A DNA stretch of 64,000 nt from Methylobacterium marchantiae (GCF_022179405.1 NZ_BPQT01000002.1:42994-106993); one strand, 5' to 3'; positions 44,572 to 54,090 are shown, counted from the first letter of the stretch. The notes: generated by a model from the letters alone, not told the origin. Made by a program: numbers and translations.

Positions 44572-45153
44572 ATGATCCGCCGCCTCTACGAGTGGATACT
44601 CGCGCTCGCGGGCAAGCCGTCGGCGCCCTATGCGCTTGGTGCGGTGGCTTTCGCGGAGAGTTCGTTCTTCCCGGTCCCGCCCGACGTGATGCTGGTGCCG
44701 ATGGCGGTGAGCCGGCCGGACAAGGTCTGGCTCTATGCGACGATCACGACGTTGTCCTCGGTGGCCGGCGGCCTGCTCGGCTACGCGATCGGCGCGCTGC
44801 TCTACGATTCGATCGGCGTCTGGCTGTTCTCGGTCTACGGACTGACCGACAAGGCCGAAAGTTTCCAGGCCTCCTACGCCCATTACGGGCATTGGGTGAT
44901 CCTGCTGAAGGGCCTCACGCCGATCCCGTTCAAACTGGTGACGATCACCTCGGGCTTCGCCCATTACGACCTGTTCTGGTTCGTCCTGCTGTCGCTGATC
45001 ACCCGCGGCGCACGATTCTTCCTGCTCGCCGGCCTGTTGAAACGCTACGGTGTCTCGATCCGCGCCGTCCTCGACCGACATCTCAATGTCGTCGCGGCCA
45101 TCGCGGTGGCCGCCATCATCCTCGGCTTCGTCCTGTTCAAGGTGCTGCTGTGA
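44572..45153 (+). CDS. YqaA/DedA-like (VTT domain) membrane protein
   Basis: 193 aa, about five hydrophobic segments with the VTT-domain signature: FAESSFFPVPPDVMLVPMA (re-entrant loop with conserved Glu and Pro) and LKGLTPIPFKLVTITSG. DedA/VTT proteins act in lipid scrambling or undecaprenyl-phosphate recycling; YqaA-type members are less studied. Its stop overlaps the GTG of the DsbB gene (GTGA), so the two are coupled. Confidence 0.85.
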   Translation: MIRRLYEWILALAGKPSAPYALGAVAFAESSFFPVPPDVMLVPMAVSRPDKVWLYATITTLSSVAGGLLGYAIGALLYDSIGVWLFSVYGLTDKAESFQASYAHYGHWVILLKGLTPIPFKLVTITSGFAHYDLFWFVLLSLITRGARFFLLAGLLKRYGVSIRAVLDRHLNVVAAIAVAAIILGFVLFKVLL

Positions 45154-45641
45154 TCGATTATTCCGCCCTTCTCCGCCTTCGCCGAGCCGCTCTGGCGATC
45201 CTGATCGGCTCCGCGCTGACGATCGCCGGAGCCTTCTATTTCCAGTGGGTGCTCGGCTACGTGCCGTGCAAGCTCTGCCTGACGGAGCGCCTGCCCTATT
45301 ATGCGGCGATCCCGCTCGCCGTGCTGGCGCTGTTCACGCCCGAGCGCCTGACCCGCGCGATCCTCGGGCTCGCGGCCCTCGGCCTGCTCTACGGGGCGGG
45401 CCTCAGCGTCTACCATGCGGGCGCCGAATGGGCGCTGTGGGCCGGCCCGGCGGATTGCGGCGGCGGGAGCGGCGCCAATCCGAGCGATGTCGGCGACTTC
45501 CTCGATACCCTGCAGGCGACGCGGGTGGCCGATTGCTCCACCGCCGCCTGGCGCTTCCTCGGCGTATCGCTCGCGGGCTGGAACGCCGTCATCGCCTTCG
45601 TCCTCGCATCCATCGCCGGGACGGCCGCGCTCAAGCGCTGA
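45150..45641 (+). CDS. dsbB: disulfide bond formation protein DsbB
   Basis: 163 aa from a GTG inside the end of the upstream gene. Four membrane segments; the first periplasmic loop holds the redox pair VPCKLCL (CxxC), and the second loop holds PADCGGG and VADCST, matching the second cysteine pair of DsbB. DsbB reoxidises DsbA and passes electrons to quinone. No dsbA is adjacent. Convergent with the DUF1178 gene, 18 bp away. Confidence 0.88.
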   Translation: MIDYSALLRLRRAALAILIGSALTIAGAFYFQWVLGYVPCKLCLTERLPYYAAIPLAVLALFTPERLTRAILGLAALGLLYGAGLSVYHAGAEWALWAGPADCGGGSGANPSDVGDFLDTLQATRVADCSTAAWRFLGVSLAGWNAVIAFVLASIAGTAALKR

Positions 45642-45659
45642 CGGGATCGGCCCAAAGCC

Positions 45660-46139
45660 TCAGTTCAGATCGTCCGGCAGGGTGGGAAGCGGGGCGACGT
45701 CGATCCCCTCCTCGATGAGGGCACGCGCCTCGGCGGGGCTCGCCTCGCCGTAGATCGGGCGCGATGCAGCCTCGCCGTAATGCATCCGGCGAGCCTCTTC
45801 CGGGAACTGCCGGCCGACGTCGTCGGCCGTGCGGGTCACGTGCTCGCGGACGGCCCGCACCAGCGCGCGCAACTGCCGCTCCGGCTCCGCCATCATCGGC
45901 ACCGTGGCTGGGGCGACGAGCTCCTTCGAAGCGGTCTCCGTCGCCGGGCCGACCGGAGCGGCCGGCTTGACGGCGGCCTTCGCCACCGCCGGTGCCATCA
46001 TCGCCTTGGCGATTTTGACCGAGCCGCAAACAGGGCATTCCACGAGCCCCCCCGCTGCCTGTTCATCGTAGGAATCGCTGGAACGAAACCACCCTTCGAA
46101 ATCGTGTCCGTGCTCGCAGACGAGCGTGTAACGGATCAT
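45660..46139 (-). CDS. DUF1178 family protein
   Basis: 159 aa. The N-terminus MIRYTLVCEHGHDFEGWFRSS and the following VECPVCGS form a zinc-ribbon-like set (Cys, His, then CxxC), the DUF1178 hallmark. An Ala/Pro-rich linker is followed by a conserved C-terminal part (RQFPEEARRMHYGE, IYGEASPAEARALIEEGID). Function unknown. It lies 24 bp after the nitrilase-family gene, an arrangement common in alphaproteobacteria. Confidence 0.88.
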   Translation of the reverse strand: MIRYTLVCEHGHDFEGWFRSSDSYDEQAAGGLVECPVCGSVKIAKAMMAPAVAKAAVKPAAPVGPATETASKELVAPATVPMMAEPERQLRALVRAVREHVTRTADDVGRQFPEEARRMHYGEAASRPIYGEASPAEARALIEEGIDVAPLPTLPDDLN

Positions 46140-46163
46140 CGGCAGGAACGAACCGGTCTCATC

Positions 46164-47039
46164 TCAGCCTACTCGCCCGACGCGTTCCACGGTAAAGGGG
46201 CGGGCATGTTTCAGGGCGGGGATACGTCCCCGTGCCTCGGTGACGCGGGCGAGGTCGATCTCGGCCAGGATCACCCCCGGCTCGGCCCCGCCGGCATCCG
46301 CCAGCACCTTGCCCCACGGATCGACGATGATCGAGTGACCGTAGGTCTCGCGGCCATCTTCGTGGCGCCCGCCCTGGGCCGCCGAGATCATGAACGATCC
46401 GGTCTCGATGGCGCGGGCGCGGTGGAGGACGTGCCAATGCGCCTCCCCCGTCTGCTTGGTGAAGCAGGCCGGTGCGCTCAAGATCGTCGCCCCGGCTTCC
46501 GCAAGGGCGCGATACAGCGCCGGGAAGCGCAGATCGTAGCAGATCGCGATGCCGAGGGGCGCCCAGGGGGTCTCGGCGACGACGGCGCAGGCGCCACCCG
46601 TATAGGTATTGGATTCGCGCCAGCGCTCGCCGTTCGGCAGGTCCACATCATAGAGATGGAGCTTGTCGTAGGACGCGGTGATCGCCCCCTCCGCATCGAT
46701 GAGGAAGGCGCGATTGGCGATCTTGTCGCCGTTGCGGACGGCCAGCGAGCCGATATGGACCACGATGCCGCGCTCGCGTGCCACGTCCCGCAGAGCCGAG
46801 AGGGTCACGTCCTCGTCCTGTCCGCGAACGTTGGCGAACAGGCTCGCCTTGTCCCGCTCCACCAGGGACGTCATCTCCGGCGTCTGGACGTAGTGAGCCC
46901 CCTGCGATGCCGCCTCGCGTACGAGAGTGACGGCCGCATCGCGGTTGGCGAGCGGATCACGCCCGGAACGCATCTGGACGCAGGCCGCGACGAAACGTGG
47001 CTCGGACCGGTCGGGAGCCGTGGACGGGTTCTCGCTCAT
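46164..47039 (-). CDS. nitrilase-superfamily carbon-nitrogen hydrolase (Nit1/deaminated-glutathione amidase type)
   Basis: 291 aa. The Glu-Lys-Cys catalytic triad is visible: E in QTPEMTSL, K in SYDKLHLYDVD, C in GIAICYDLRFPAL. The sequence matches the Nit1/NIT2-like branch, which hydrolyses deaminated glutathione and omega-amidase substrates, so metabolite repair is the likely role. The ATG overlaps the stop of the glutaredoxin gene by 4 bp; pairing with a glutaredoxin fits a glutathione-related job. Confidence 0.88.
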   Translation of the reverse strand: MSENPSTAPDRSEPRFVAACVQMRSGRDPLANRDAAVTLVREAASQGAHYVQTPEMTSLVERDKASLFANVRGQDEDVTLSALRDVARERGIVVHIGSLAVRNGDKIANRAFLIDAEGAITASYDKLHLYDVDLPNGERWRESNTYTGGACAVVAETPWAPLGIAICYDLRFPALYRALAEAGATILSAPACFTKQTGEAHWHVLHRARAIETGSFMISAAQGGRHEDGRETYGHSIIVDPWGKVLADAGGAEPGVILAEIDLARVTEARGRIPALKHARPFTVERVGRVG

Positions 47040-47308
47040 GGCTGCGCCACCGGAGCCGCCAGCAGCGGATCGAGCTTGCCGGACCGGTCGAGGGCGTAGA
47101 GGTCGTCGCAGCCGCCCACATGGGCATCTCCGACGAAGATCTGCGGAACGCTGGTCCGGCCGCCGGCCCGCTGGATCATGGCGAGGCGGGAACCCGCGAT
47201 CTTCTCCACGTCGATCTCCGAAAAGGAGACACCCTTCTCCCGCAGCAAGGTCTTGGCGGCGGTGCAGTAAGGGCACCAGGCTGTCGTGTAGATGGTCACC
47301 GGAGGCAT
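47036..47308 (-). CDS. grxC: glutaredoxin 3 (GrxC)
   Basis: 90 aa from the ATG at 47308, beginning MPPVTIYTTAWCPYCTAAK with the dithiol active site CPYC. TSVPQIFVGDAHVGGCDDL has the cis-Pro and GGxDDL glutathione-binding motifs. It reduces protein disulfides and mixed glutathione disulfides. First gene of the grxC-nit-DUF1178 set. Confidence 0.92.
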   Translation of the reverse strand: MPPVTIYTTAWCPYCTAAKTLLREKGVSFSEIDVEKIAGSRLAMIQRAGGRTSVPQIFVGDAHVGGCDDLYALDRSGKLDPLLAAPVAQP

Positions 47309-47406
47309 GGTTTGCAGACGTCCCGCTTCGCTCCCCTCAGCATATAGGGGAACGGCAACCGTCTTCATACCGGGAAGAACACTGCGGCCGGCCCGAGCGT
47401 TCGGGC

Positions 47407-47763
47407 TCAGGCGGCCAGCAGTTTCTCGACCTCGTTGACGAGATCACGAAGATGGAACGGCTTTGACAGCACTTTCGCATCCTTCGGAGCCTTGGAATCC
47501 GGGTTCAGCGCCACGGCAGCGAAGCCGGTGATGAACATCACCTTGATGTCCGGATCGAGTTCGGTGGCGCGGCGCGCCAGCTCGATGCCGTCCATCTCGG
47601 GCATCACGATATCGGTGAGGAGCAGCTCGAAAGGTTCTTCGCGCAGGCGGTTGTAGGCCGAGAGGCCGTTATCGAACGACAGCACGTCATAACCGGCATT
47701 CTGCAGCGCCTTGGCGAGAAAGCGCCGCATGTCGTTGTCGTCTTCCGCTAGGAGGATCTTCAT
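47407..47763 (-). CDS. cpdR: single-domain response regulator CpdR
   Basis: 118 aa, a receiver domain with nothing after it. The acidic pocket is AEDDND (about 6-11), the phosphoacceptor is D51 in LLLTDIVMPEMDG, and the switch Thr and Lys lie in MFITGFA and VLSKPFHLRDL. The length and sequence match CpdR of Caulobacter and rhizobia, which is controlled by the CckA-ChpT relay and, when unphosphorylated, directs ClpXP to degrade CtrA and other targets. It is divergent from the N-formylglutamate amidohydrolase gene, as in many relatives. Confidence 0.9.
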   Translation of the reverse strand: MKILLAEDDNDMRRFLAKALQNAGYDVLSFDNGLSAYNRLREEPFELLLTDIVMPEMDGIELARRATELDPDIKVMFITGFAAVALNPDSKAPKDAKVLSKPFHLRDLVNEVEKLLAA

Positions 47764-47971
47764 CGATCGGCGTCCCGCACCCGTGAGTCGTTGTGTTCTT
47801 TTCATAAAGCGCAGACTTGGTAAACAAGGTGTTGAGATCGGCTCCGGAGCAGAGTGCCCGGCGGCACATCGATCGCCTGCGGACGGGTCGTGTCGCAGTG
47901 GACACGCTCACCTACACACCGCACAGTGCGGCCATGCGTTTCCTTGCCCGCTCCGAGGCGCCCACGCCGCG

Positions 47972-48880
47972 ATGACAGAGCCCAACTCTCGCCAGAACGC
48001 GGTGAATCCGGGGAGCTTCGACCCTCCCTTCGTCATCGACGAACCGACGGATCATACGCTTCCGTTCGTGTTCAACACGCCTCATTCCGGTGCGGTCTAT
48101 CCGAAGACGTTCCTGGCGGTGTCCCGTCTCGATGCGCTGGCCCTCCGGCGCTCCGAGGATGCCTATGTCGACAGGCTCTTCGCACCGGTGGTCGATCTCG
48201 GCGCGCCGCTGATGCGGGCGAATTTCCCGAGGGCCTATCTCGACGTGAACCGGGAGCCCTACGAACTCGACCCCCGGATGTTCGACGGTCGGCTCCCGCC
48301 CTTCGCCAACACGCGATCGATGCGCGTCGCCGGCGGGCTCGGCACGGTGCCGCGAGTGGTCGCCGACGGCCAGGAGATCTACCGCACGCGATTGCCGGTC
48401 GAGGAAGCGGTGGCGCGGATCGAGGATCTCTACAAGCCTTATCACCGGACCCTGCGCGGCCTCGTCCAGCGCACCGCGCGGAGCTTCGGCCACGCTATTC
48501 TCATCGATTGCCACTCGATGCCGTCATCGAGCCTCATCCGCGAGGAGGATGCAAAGGCCGAATTCGTGCTCGGGGACCGGTTCGGAACGAGTTGCGCGCC
48601 CGTCCTGATCGCGGCGTTCGAGCACCATCTGCGGGCTCGCGGCTTCCGCACCCTGCGCAACAAGCCCTATGCGGGCGGCTTCATCACCGAGCATTACGGC
48701 GAACCGAATATCGGCCGTCACGCGCTTCAGATCGAGATCAACCGCAGCCTCTACATGAACGAGGCCAACCTCGCGATCACGCAAGGCTTCTCGGACCTGG
48801 TCTGGACGCTGCGCGATGTGGTTAAGGCGGTCGCCGAGGAGCTTGACGATCTCGCGCCGAGGCGGATGGCAGCCGAGTAG
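47972..48880 (+). CDS. N-formylglutamate amidohydrolase-family protein
   Basis: 302 aa. Motifs: FNTPHSGAVYPKTFL (zinc-binding His), RAYLDVNREPYELDPRMF, HAILIDCHSMPS and IGRHALQIEINRSLYMNE, all typical of HutG-like hydrolases that release formate from N-formylglutamate. The active-site set appears complete, though many members next to cpdR in alphaproteobacteria are not in histidine-utilisation operons and may have another substrate. Confidence 0.87.
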   Translation: MTEPNSRQNAVNPGSFDPPFVIDEPTDHTLPFVFNTPHSGAVYPKTFLAVSRLDALALRRSEDAYVDRLFAPVVDLGAPLMRANFPRAYLDVNREPYELDPRMFDGRLPPFANTRSMRVAGGLGTVPRVVADGQEIYRTRLPVEEAVARIEDLYKPYHRTLRGLVQRTARSFGHAILIDCHSMPSSSLIREEDAKAEFVLGDRFGTSCAPVLIAAFEHHLRARGFRTLRNKPYAGGFITEHYGEPNIGRHALQIEINRSLYMNEANLAITQGFSDLVWTLRDVVKAVAEELDDLAPRRMAAE

Positions 48881-48990
48881 GCGAAAGCAGCGGAGGAGCG
48901 CGTCGCTGCGCGACATCCCGGACGATGGCCGCTCGTCTCGAGCACGTCGAACACCCGAGAAAATGGAACGCCCCAAAAATCGAGTGCTCA

Positions 48991-49018
48991 AGAAAAAAGG
49001 CCGCTCCGAAGAGCGGCC
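48991..49018 (-). terminator. rho-independent terminator, minus strand
   Basis: On the minus strand GGCCGCTC-TTCG-GAGCGGCC (48999-49018) is followed by TTTTTTCTT. The UUCG tetraloop closed by C-G is extra stable. It lies about 206 bp after the galU stop (49225), so it either ends the galU mRNA or a small RNA made from the 48881-49224 gap. No gene is convincing in that gap. Confidence 0.85.
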
Positions 49019-49081
49019 CGAAGTCTAGGGAGGAAACGCCCAAGAAGGGCTGCCAGACCGCGACGCCATCGCGATCTCGCA
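48991..49081 (-). ncRNA. candidate small RNA upstream of the terminator
   Basis: A possible promoter on the minus strand, TTGCGT (49110-49115) with a 16 bp spacer to TACTTT (49088-49093), would start a transcript near 49081 that ends at the terminator, about 90 nt. An internal GCCC-TTCTT-GGGC hairpin is present. No known RNA family is recognised; it may simply be the galU 3' end. Confidence 0.25.
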
Positions 49082-49224
49082 ATGCACAAAGTAAAGTGCG
49101 ACGCACAAAACGCAAGGGTATTTCGTCGCCGAAAGGCCGCGCGCCGTGCATACCTAGCCCGCGCCTTGTGCACCGAACTGCGCAGCTTGCAGCTCTCCGA
49201 ACTCGTCCCTCCCGTTTCAGGCCC

Positions 49225-50094
49225 TCATGCTTCGTTGAGCAGGCGGGCGATCTCGGCCTTCAGCGGCTCGGCGAGGTCCTTGCGCTGGAGCGCGTAGGCG
49301 ATGTTGGCGGTCAGGAAACCGAGCTTGGAGCCGGTATCGTAGGTCCGGCCCTCGTAATGCATGCCGAAGAAGGATTGCTTCTCGGCGAGCTTGATCATCG
49401 CATCGGTGAGCTGAATCTCGCCGCCGGCACCCTTCTCGCCCTGTTCGAGGATCGAGAAGATCTCCGGCTGGAGGATGTAGCGTCCGGAAATGATGAAGTT
49501 CGACGGCGCGGTGCCCTGTTTGGGCTTCTCGATCATGCCGTCGATCTCGAAGGTCTGGCCGTAGGTCTCGCCGACGCCGACGATCCCGTACTGGTGCGTC
49601 TCCTCCGGCTTCACCTCCTCCACGGCGATGACGTTGCCGCCATGGCGCTCATAGGCCGACAGCATCTGCTGCATGCAGCCTTTGCTGAGCATGTCGGGGA
49701 GCAGCACCGCGAAGGGCTCGTCGCCGACGATCTCGCGCGCGCACCAGACCGCATGACCGAGGCCGAGGGGCGCCTGCTGGCGGGTGAAGCTCGTCTGGCC
49801 GGCGGCCGGCAGATCGCGCTTGAGCTCTTCGTAGATCGCCTCCTTGCCGCGCTCCTGAAGCATGCGGTCGAGTTCGAAGGCGATATCGAAATGGTCTTCG
49901 ATCACGGCCTTGCCGCGGCCGGTCACGAAGATGAAATGCTCGATGCCGGCTTCGCGGGCCTCGTCCACCACATGCTGGACGACGGGCCTGTCGACCACGG
50001 TCAGCATTTCCTTCGGTACGGCTTTGGTCGCCGGAAGGAAACGGGTACCCAGGCCCGCAACGGGCAGGACGGCTTTACGAATCGGTTTCATCAA
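49225..50094 (-). CDS. galU: UTP-glucose-1-phosphate uridylyltransferase
   Basis: 289 aa. Begins [27 protein letters not shown] (nucleotide-binding loop; given in the family as GxGTRxLPxTK), then [23 protein letters not shown]-like [10 protein letters not shown], and [15 protein letters not shown]. All match bacterial GalU, which makes UDP-glucose for cell-surface polysaccharides and trehalose. The gene is divergent from galE; the 184 bp between them must hold both promoters. Confidence 0.93.
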   Translation of the reverse strand: MMKPIRKAVLPVAGLGTRFLPATKAVPKEMLTVVDRPVVQHVVDEAREAGIEHFIFVTGRGKAVIEDHFDIAFELDRMLQERGKEAIYEELKRDLPAAGQTSFTRQQAPLGLGHAVWCAREIVGDEPFAVLLPDMLSKGCMQQMLSAYERHGGNVIAVEEVKPEETHQYGIVGVGETYGQTFEIDGMIEKPKQGTAPSNFIISGRYILQPEIFSILEQGEKGAGGEIQLTDAMIKLAEKQSFFGMHYEGRTYDTGSKLGFLTANIAYALQRKDLAEPLKAEIARLLNEA

Positions 50095-50278
50095 GCGGGA
50101 CCCGGTCTCTTAAATATGGTGGGAACAACCCGGAGGCATGACACGATAGCACGTTGCCGTGATCGATGGAGCAGGAAGGAGACCGTATCCACGGTCGACG
50201 CTGCGCTACGTGAAGTATCATTCCACAAGTGGTTTTCGGTGTATCCTGTTGCGGGATCACCAGAATGAAGGTTGGATA

Positions 50279-51271
50279 ATGACGGTTCTGGTCACGGGCG
50301 GCGCAGGATATATCGGCAGCCACATGGTGCTGGCCCTTCTGGATGCCGGCCACGAAGGCATCGTCGTCCTCGACGACCTGTCCACTGGGTTCGATTGGGC
50401 GCTTCCGCCCGAGGTCACCCTGGTCATCGGCGACGTGGCGGATCAGGCCCTGGTGAAGAGGATCATTGCCGAGCACGAGATCGACGCCCTTGCGCATTTC
50501 GCCGCCAAGATCGTCGTGCCGGATTCGGTCGCGGACCCCCTCGGCTACTACCTCTCGAACACGGTCAAGACCCGGGCGCTGATCGAAGCTGCCGTCGAGG
50601 CGGGCGTGAAGCACGTCATCTTCTCCTCCACCGCCGCCGTCTACGGCGAGCCGGACGTCGTCCCGGTTCCGGAAGATCTCGTCACCTCGCCGATCAATCC
50701 CTACGGCCGTTCGAAACTGATGAGCGAGTGGATGATCGCCGATGCCGCCAAGGCGCATGGCTTCAGCTACGTCATCCTTCGTTACTTCAACGTCGCCGGA
50801 GCCGATCCGCGTGGGCGCAGCGGCCAATCGGCGCCCAATGCGACCCATCTCATCAAGGTGGCGACGCAGGCGGCTCTGGGCCGGCGCAGCCATCTCGACG
50901 TGTACGGCACGGATTACCCGACCCGAGACGGCTCGTGCCTGCGCGACTACATCCAGGTCTCGGATCTCGCAGAGGCCCATCGTGTGGCGCTCGCGCATCT
51001 GCGCTCGGGCGGCGACAGCCTGACGCTCAATTGCGGATACGGTCGCGGTTATTCGGTCCTCGAGGTGATCGAGGTGGTCAAGCGCGTATCCGGCCGGGAC
51101 TTCGAGGTCCGGTTGTCGCCACGCAGGGCCGGCGACCCGGCGCAGATCGTGGCCAAGGCCGACCGCATCCGCGACAAGCTGGGGTGGCGGCCGCAACACG
51201 ACGACCTCGACGAGATCGTCGCCCAGGCCTTCGCCTGGGAAGAAGCGCTGGCTCGGCGCAACCGCACGTGA
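50279..51271 (+). CDS. galE: UDP-glucose 4-epimerase
   Basis: 330 aa from the ATG at 50279. Rossmann NAD motif TGGAGYIGSHM, catalytic Ser in FSSTAAVYGEP and YxxxK in NPYGRSKLMSE, and DGSCLRDYIQVSDLAEAH, a GalE hallmark. It interconverts UDP-glucose and UDP-galactose (possibly the N-acetyl forms) and complements GalU encoded next door. The next gene starts with a GTG inside its stop (GTGA). Confidence 0.92.
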   Translation: MTVLVTGGAGYIGSHMVLALLDAGHEGIVVLDDLSTGFDWALPPEVTLVIGDVADQALVKRIIAEHEIDALAHFAAKIVVPDSVADPLGYYLSNTVKTRALIEAAVEAGVKHVIFSSTAAVYGEPDVVPVPEDLVTSPINPYGRSKLMSEWMIADAAKAHGFSYVILRYFNVAGADPRGRSGQSAPNATHLIKVATQAALGRRSHLDVYGTDYPTRDGSCLRDYIQVSDLAEAHRVALAHLRSGGDSLTLNCGYGRGYSVLEVIEVVKRVSGRDFEVRLSPRRAGDPAQIVAKADRIRDKLGWRPQHDDLDEIVAQAFAWEEALARRNRT

Positions 51272-52509
51272 AGCGCCACTGCATCGCCATCGTCATCGGC
51301 ATCCTGCTCGGAACCCAGACCAGGGCGCAGGAGGCGGGGCGCCCTCCCGCGCCGGCAAAAGCGGGCACAGCGGTGACGCAAGACGGGGCGGCGAACCCGT
51401 CGTTTCGCGGCTTCATCGACGCGCTTCGGCCCGATGCGGACGCGCGCGGGATCAGTCCCGCGACGTTCGAGGCGGCCTTTCGCGGCATTTCCGCCCCCGA
51501 TGCCAGCGTTCTGGCCAGGACCAAGGCACAAGGCGAGTTCGGGCGACCCGTCTGGGACTATCTCGTCGGCGCCGTGTCGCCCGGGCGGATCGCCCGCGGA
51601 CGCTCCCAGGCGGCACGTCTGTCGAACACCCTGGCGGCGATCGAGGCCCGCACCGGCGTTCCCCGATGGATCATTCTCGCTTTCTGGGGCGTCGAATCGG
51701 ATTTCGGGGCCAGCGGCGGTACCGTGCCGACCATCCGCGCCTTGGCGACCCTGGCCCAGGCGCGCTTTCGCGGTACCCTGTTCCGCGACGAGTTGCTCGA
51801 CGCGCTGACCATCCTCCAGCGTGGCGACATCGCGCCGGAGGCGATGAAGGGCTCGTGGGCGGGAGCCATGGGTCAGACCCAGTTCCTGCCGTCGACCTTC
51901 CTCAAACACGCCGTCGATTTCGACGGGGACGGCCACCGCGACATCTGGCGCTCGGAGGCCGACGCCCTGGCCTCCATCGCCGGCTATCTCCAATCGCTCG
52001 GCTGGAACCCTGGGCTGTCCTGGGGCTATGCCGTCACGCTCCCCGCCGGCTTCGACCTGACCCGATACCGGGCCGATCTGTCCGATTTCGCCCATCGCGG
52101 AATCCGCAGGATCGACGGAGAGGCTCTGCCGGCATCGGGTCAGGCCAGCCTGTTCCTGCCGGGCGGCGCCGGCGGCCCGGTCTTCCTGATCACCGACAAT
52201 TTCGAGGTGATCCGGGCCTACAACACCTCCGATTCCTACGCCCTCGCGGTGGGCCACCTCGCCGATCGCCTCGCGGGCGGCCCAGCCCTGGCGGCTCCCT
52301 GGCCCAGTGGCACGGCCCGCCTCGACAAGGCCGGGTTACAGGCCCTGCAGAAGGGTCTGGCAACGCGAAACCTCTATGCCGGCGATGCCGACGGCCGGGC
52401 CGGACCGAAGCTGCGGGAGGCGGTGCGCCAGTACCAGATCAAGGAAGGCCTCGTCGCGGACGGCTACGCCACGCCCGCGCTTCTGGAACACCTGAACGCG
52501 CGCCCTTAG
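51268..52509 (+). CDS. MltB-family lytic murein transglycosylase
   Basis: 413 aa from the GTG at 51268. A signal peptide ends near GTQTRAQ. The SLT_2 domain has the catalytic Glu in LAFWGVESDFGAS, SWAGAMGQTQFLPSTFLKHAVDFDGDG and SIAGYLQSLGWNP. The last about 60 residues form a PGBD1 peptidoglycan-binding domain (GLQALQKGLATRNLYAGDADG). Periplasmic cleavage of murein is expected. It is translationally coupled to galE. Confidence 0.9.
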   Translation: MKRHCIAIVIGILLGTQTRAQEAGRPPAPAKAGTAVTQDGAANPSFRGFIDALRPDADARGISPATFEAAFRGISAPDASVLARTKAQGEFGRPVWDYLVGAVSPGRIARGRSQAARLSNTLAAIEARTGVPRWIILAFWGVESDFGASGGTVPTIRALATLAQARFRGTLFRDELLDALTILQRGDIAPEAMKGSWAGAMGQTQFLPSTFLKHAVDFDGDGHRDIWRSEADALASIAGYLQSLGWNPGLSWGYAVTLPAGFDLTRYRADLSDFAHRGIRRIDGEALPASGQASLFLPGGAGGPVFLITDNFEVIRAYNTSDSYALAVGHLADRLAGGPALAAPWPSGTARLDKAGLQALQKGLATRNLYAGDADGRAGPKLREAVRQYQIKEGLVADGYATPALLEHLNARP

Positions 52510-52580
52510 ACGCCGCTCGGATCGTCGTCTAGGATGCTGGCCATTCCCGTCTTTTCGTCGATCACCCGACAGGTCGCAGC

Positions 52581-54005
52581 GTGACATCAAGGACCGCCAA
52601 GGACGTATCGTCGGCTCGGAGGGCCGTGAGCCTCGCAGGCGCGGCGTTGCTGCGTGCCTGCTTTCTCGGCGTGTTCGCGACGCCCTTGCTCTTCGCATCG
52701 GCTCCGCCGAGCTCGGCGCAGTGGGGCGATTCCTACGACACGCCGCGCAACGACCCCTATTATTCGCCGCGCCGCCGCTCTCGCGACGAGGGCGATTACG
52801 GCGGCCGGCAGGCCAACAGGCGCTACGCCCCTCCCCCCCAGGAAGCACCCCGTCAGTTCTACTGGCCGTGGGAGGATCGGCCGCAGCAGGCCCAGCCGAA
52901 CCCGACGCCCGCGCCGACGGCCCGGCCGGCACGTCCCCGCGCGCCGACGATCGGGGAGAGTCAGCGCTCCTATACGAGGAAGCCTCGTCCGGCTCCGGCG
53001 GTCGCCCAGCCGAAACCGGTGCAGCCGAAGACGGAACCGTCGATCCGCATCGCGGTCTTCGGCGACTCGCTGGCGAGCTATCTCAGCCGCGGCCTCGACG
53101 ACGTGTTCGAGGAGAATGCCGACGTGGCGATCCTCGATCGGTCGAAGGCCGATAGTGGTCTCGTGCGGAAGGACGTGGTCGACTGGGCGAAGGCCGCCGA
53201 GGATTTTCTGAAGACCGGGCCGAAAGTCTCCTACGCCGTGGTGATGCTCGGCGCCAACGATCGCCAGCCGATCCGGGAAGGCTCGGAAAGCGTGGACCCG
53301 GGAACGGAGCGCTGGCGCGAACTCTATCGCGAGCGCGTCGATGCCCTGGCGAAGGTCTTCGCCATCCAGAAGATCCCGCTCATCTGGGTGGGAGCCCCGC
53401 CGATGCGCAGCGAGTCGTTGACGAAGGATATCGCGACGATCAACGACCTGATCCGCGACCGCGTCGCGAAGGCGGGCGGCACCTACGTGGACATCTGGCC
53501 GGGCTTCGTCGACGACCGGAACCGCTTCGTCGTGTCCGGTCCCGATCTGGAAGGCCAGGAAGCCAAGCTGCGGACATCGGACGGCGTCCATTTCACCAAG
53601 TCCGGCGCGCGCAAGGTCGCGCATTTCGCCGATGTGGAACTGAAACGGCTGATGGGCTCGACTCCGGCCGAGGCCCCGGCAGCCGCTTCCGTGGCCACGG
53701 TTCCGGGGCCGCTCCTCGACGGCGAGACGGCAAAGCTCGACGACAACGCGGCGATCGACCGCCAGATCACGGCGATGCTGCCGAGCTTGCCCGAACCGCC
53801 CGGTATCCCGGCATTACCGGTGAAGCCCGCGGCCGGCCCGATCATTCCCCTGGGCCGCGCCGAAGTGACCCCCGGCGGCATGCTGATCAGCGGCAGGCCG
53901 CGGGACGGCGACGCGTCGGGCAATGTGGAGCGCGTGCTTCAGCGTGGTTCGGCGCCCGTGCCGCAACCGGGCCGGGCCGACGATTTCAAATGGCCGCCGA
54001 GCTGA
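52581..54005 (+). CDS. DUF459 SGNH-hydrolase-fold protein
   Basis: 474 aa from a GTG at 52581. An N-terminal signal/anchor (about 14-38) leads to a low-complexity Pro/Arg/Gln-rich stretch (about 45-150). The SGNH core follows: IAVFGDSLASYLSRGL (catalytic Ser), VVMLGANDRQPIREG (Asn block) and SDGVHFTKSGARKVA (Asp-His). The tail is Pro-rich. Related proteins are periplasmic O-acetyl or acyl esterases linked to wall or exopolysaccharide modification; substrate unknown. It lies 71 bp after the transglycosylase gene, in keeping with a cell-envelope role. Confidence 0.85.
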   Translation: MTSRTAKDVSSARRAVSLAGAALLRACFLGVFATPLLFASAPPSSAQWGDSYDTPRNDPYYSPRRRSRDEGDYGGRQANRRYAPPPQEAPRQFYWPWEDRPQQAQPNPTPAPTARPARPRAPTIGESQRSYTRKPRPAPAVAQPKPVQPKTEPSIRIAVFGDSLASYLSRGLDDVFEENADVAILDRSKADSGLVRKDVVDWAKAAEDFLKTGPKVSYAVVMLGANDRQPIREGSESVDPGTERWRELYRERVDALAKVFAIQKIPLIWVGAPPMRSESLTKDIATINDLIRDRVAKAGGTYVDIWPGFVDDRNRFVVSGPDLEGQEAKLRTSDGVHFTKSGARKVAHFADVELKRLMGSTPAEAPAAASVATVPGPLLDGETAKLDDNAAIDRQITAMLPSLPEPPGIPALPVKPAAGPIIPLGRAEVTPGGMLISGRPRDGDASGNVERVLQRGSAPVPQPGRADDFKWPPS

Positions 54006-54090
54006 ACACGCCCCGACGCGGCATCGTCGGGAGCGAAATGTAACGGGACGGGGCCGGATCGTCTTCGGCTCCGTCGCCGAGTGAAGGGTC

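Noticed and set aside
48988-49173. A 61-codon minus-strand frame rich in Arg and Ala
   Set aside because: Its stop falls inside the T-tract of the terminator and the start is a GTG without a ribosome-binding site; a non-coding transcript fits better.
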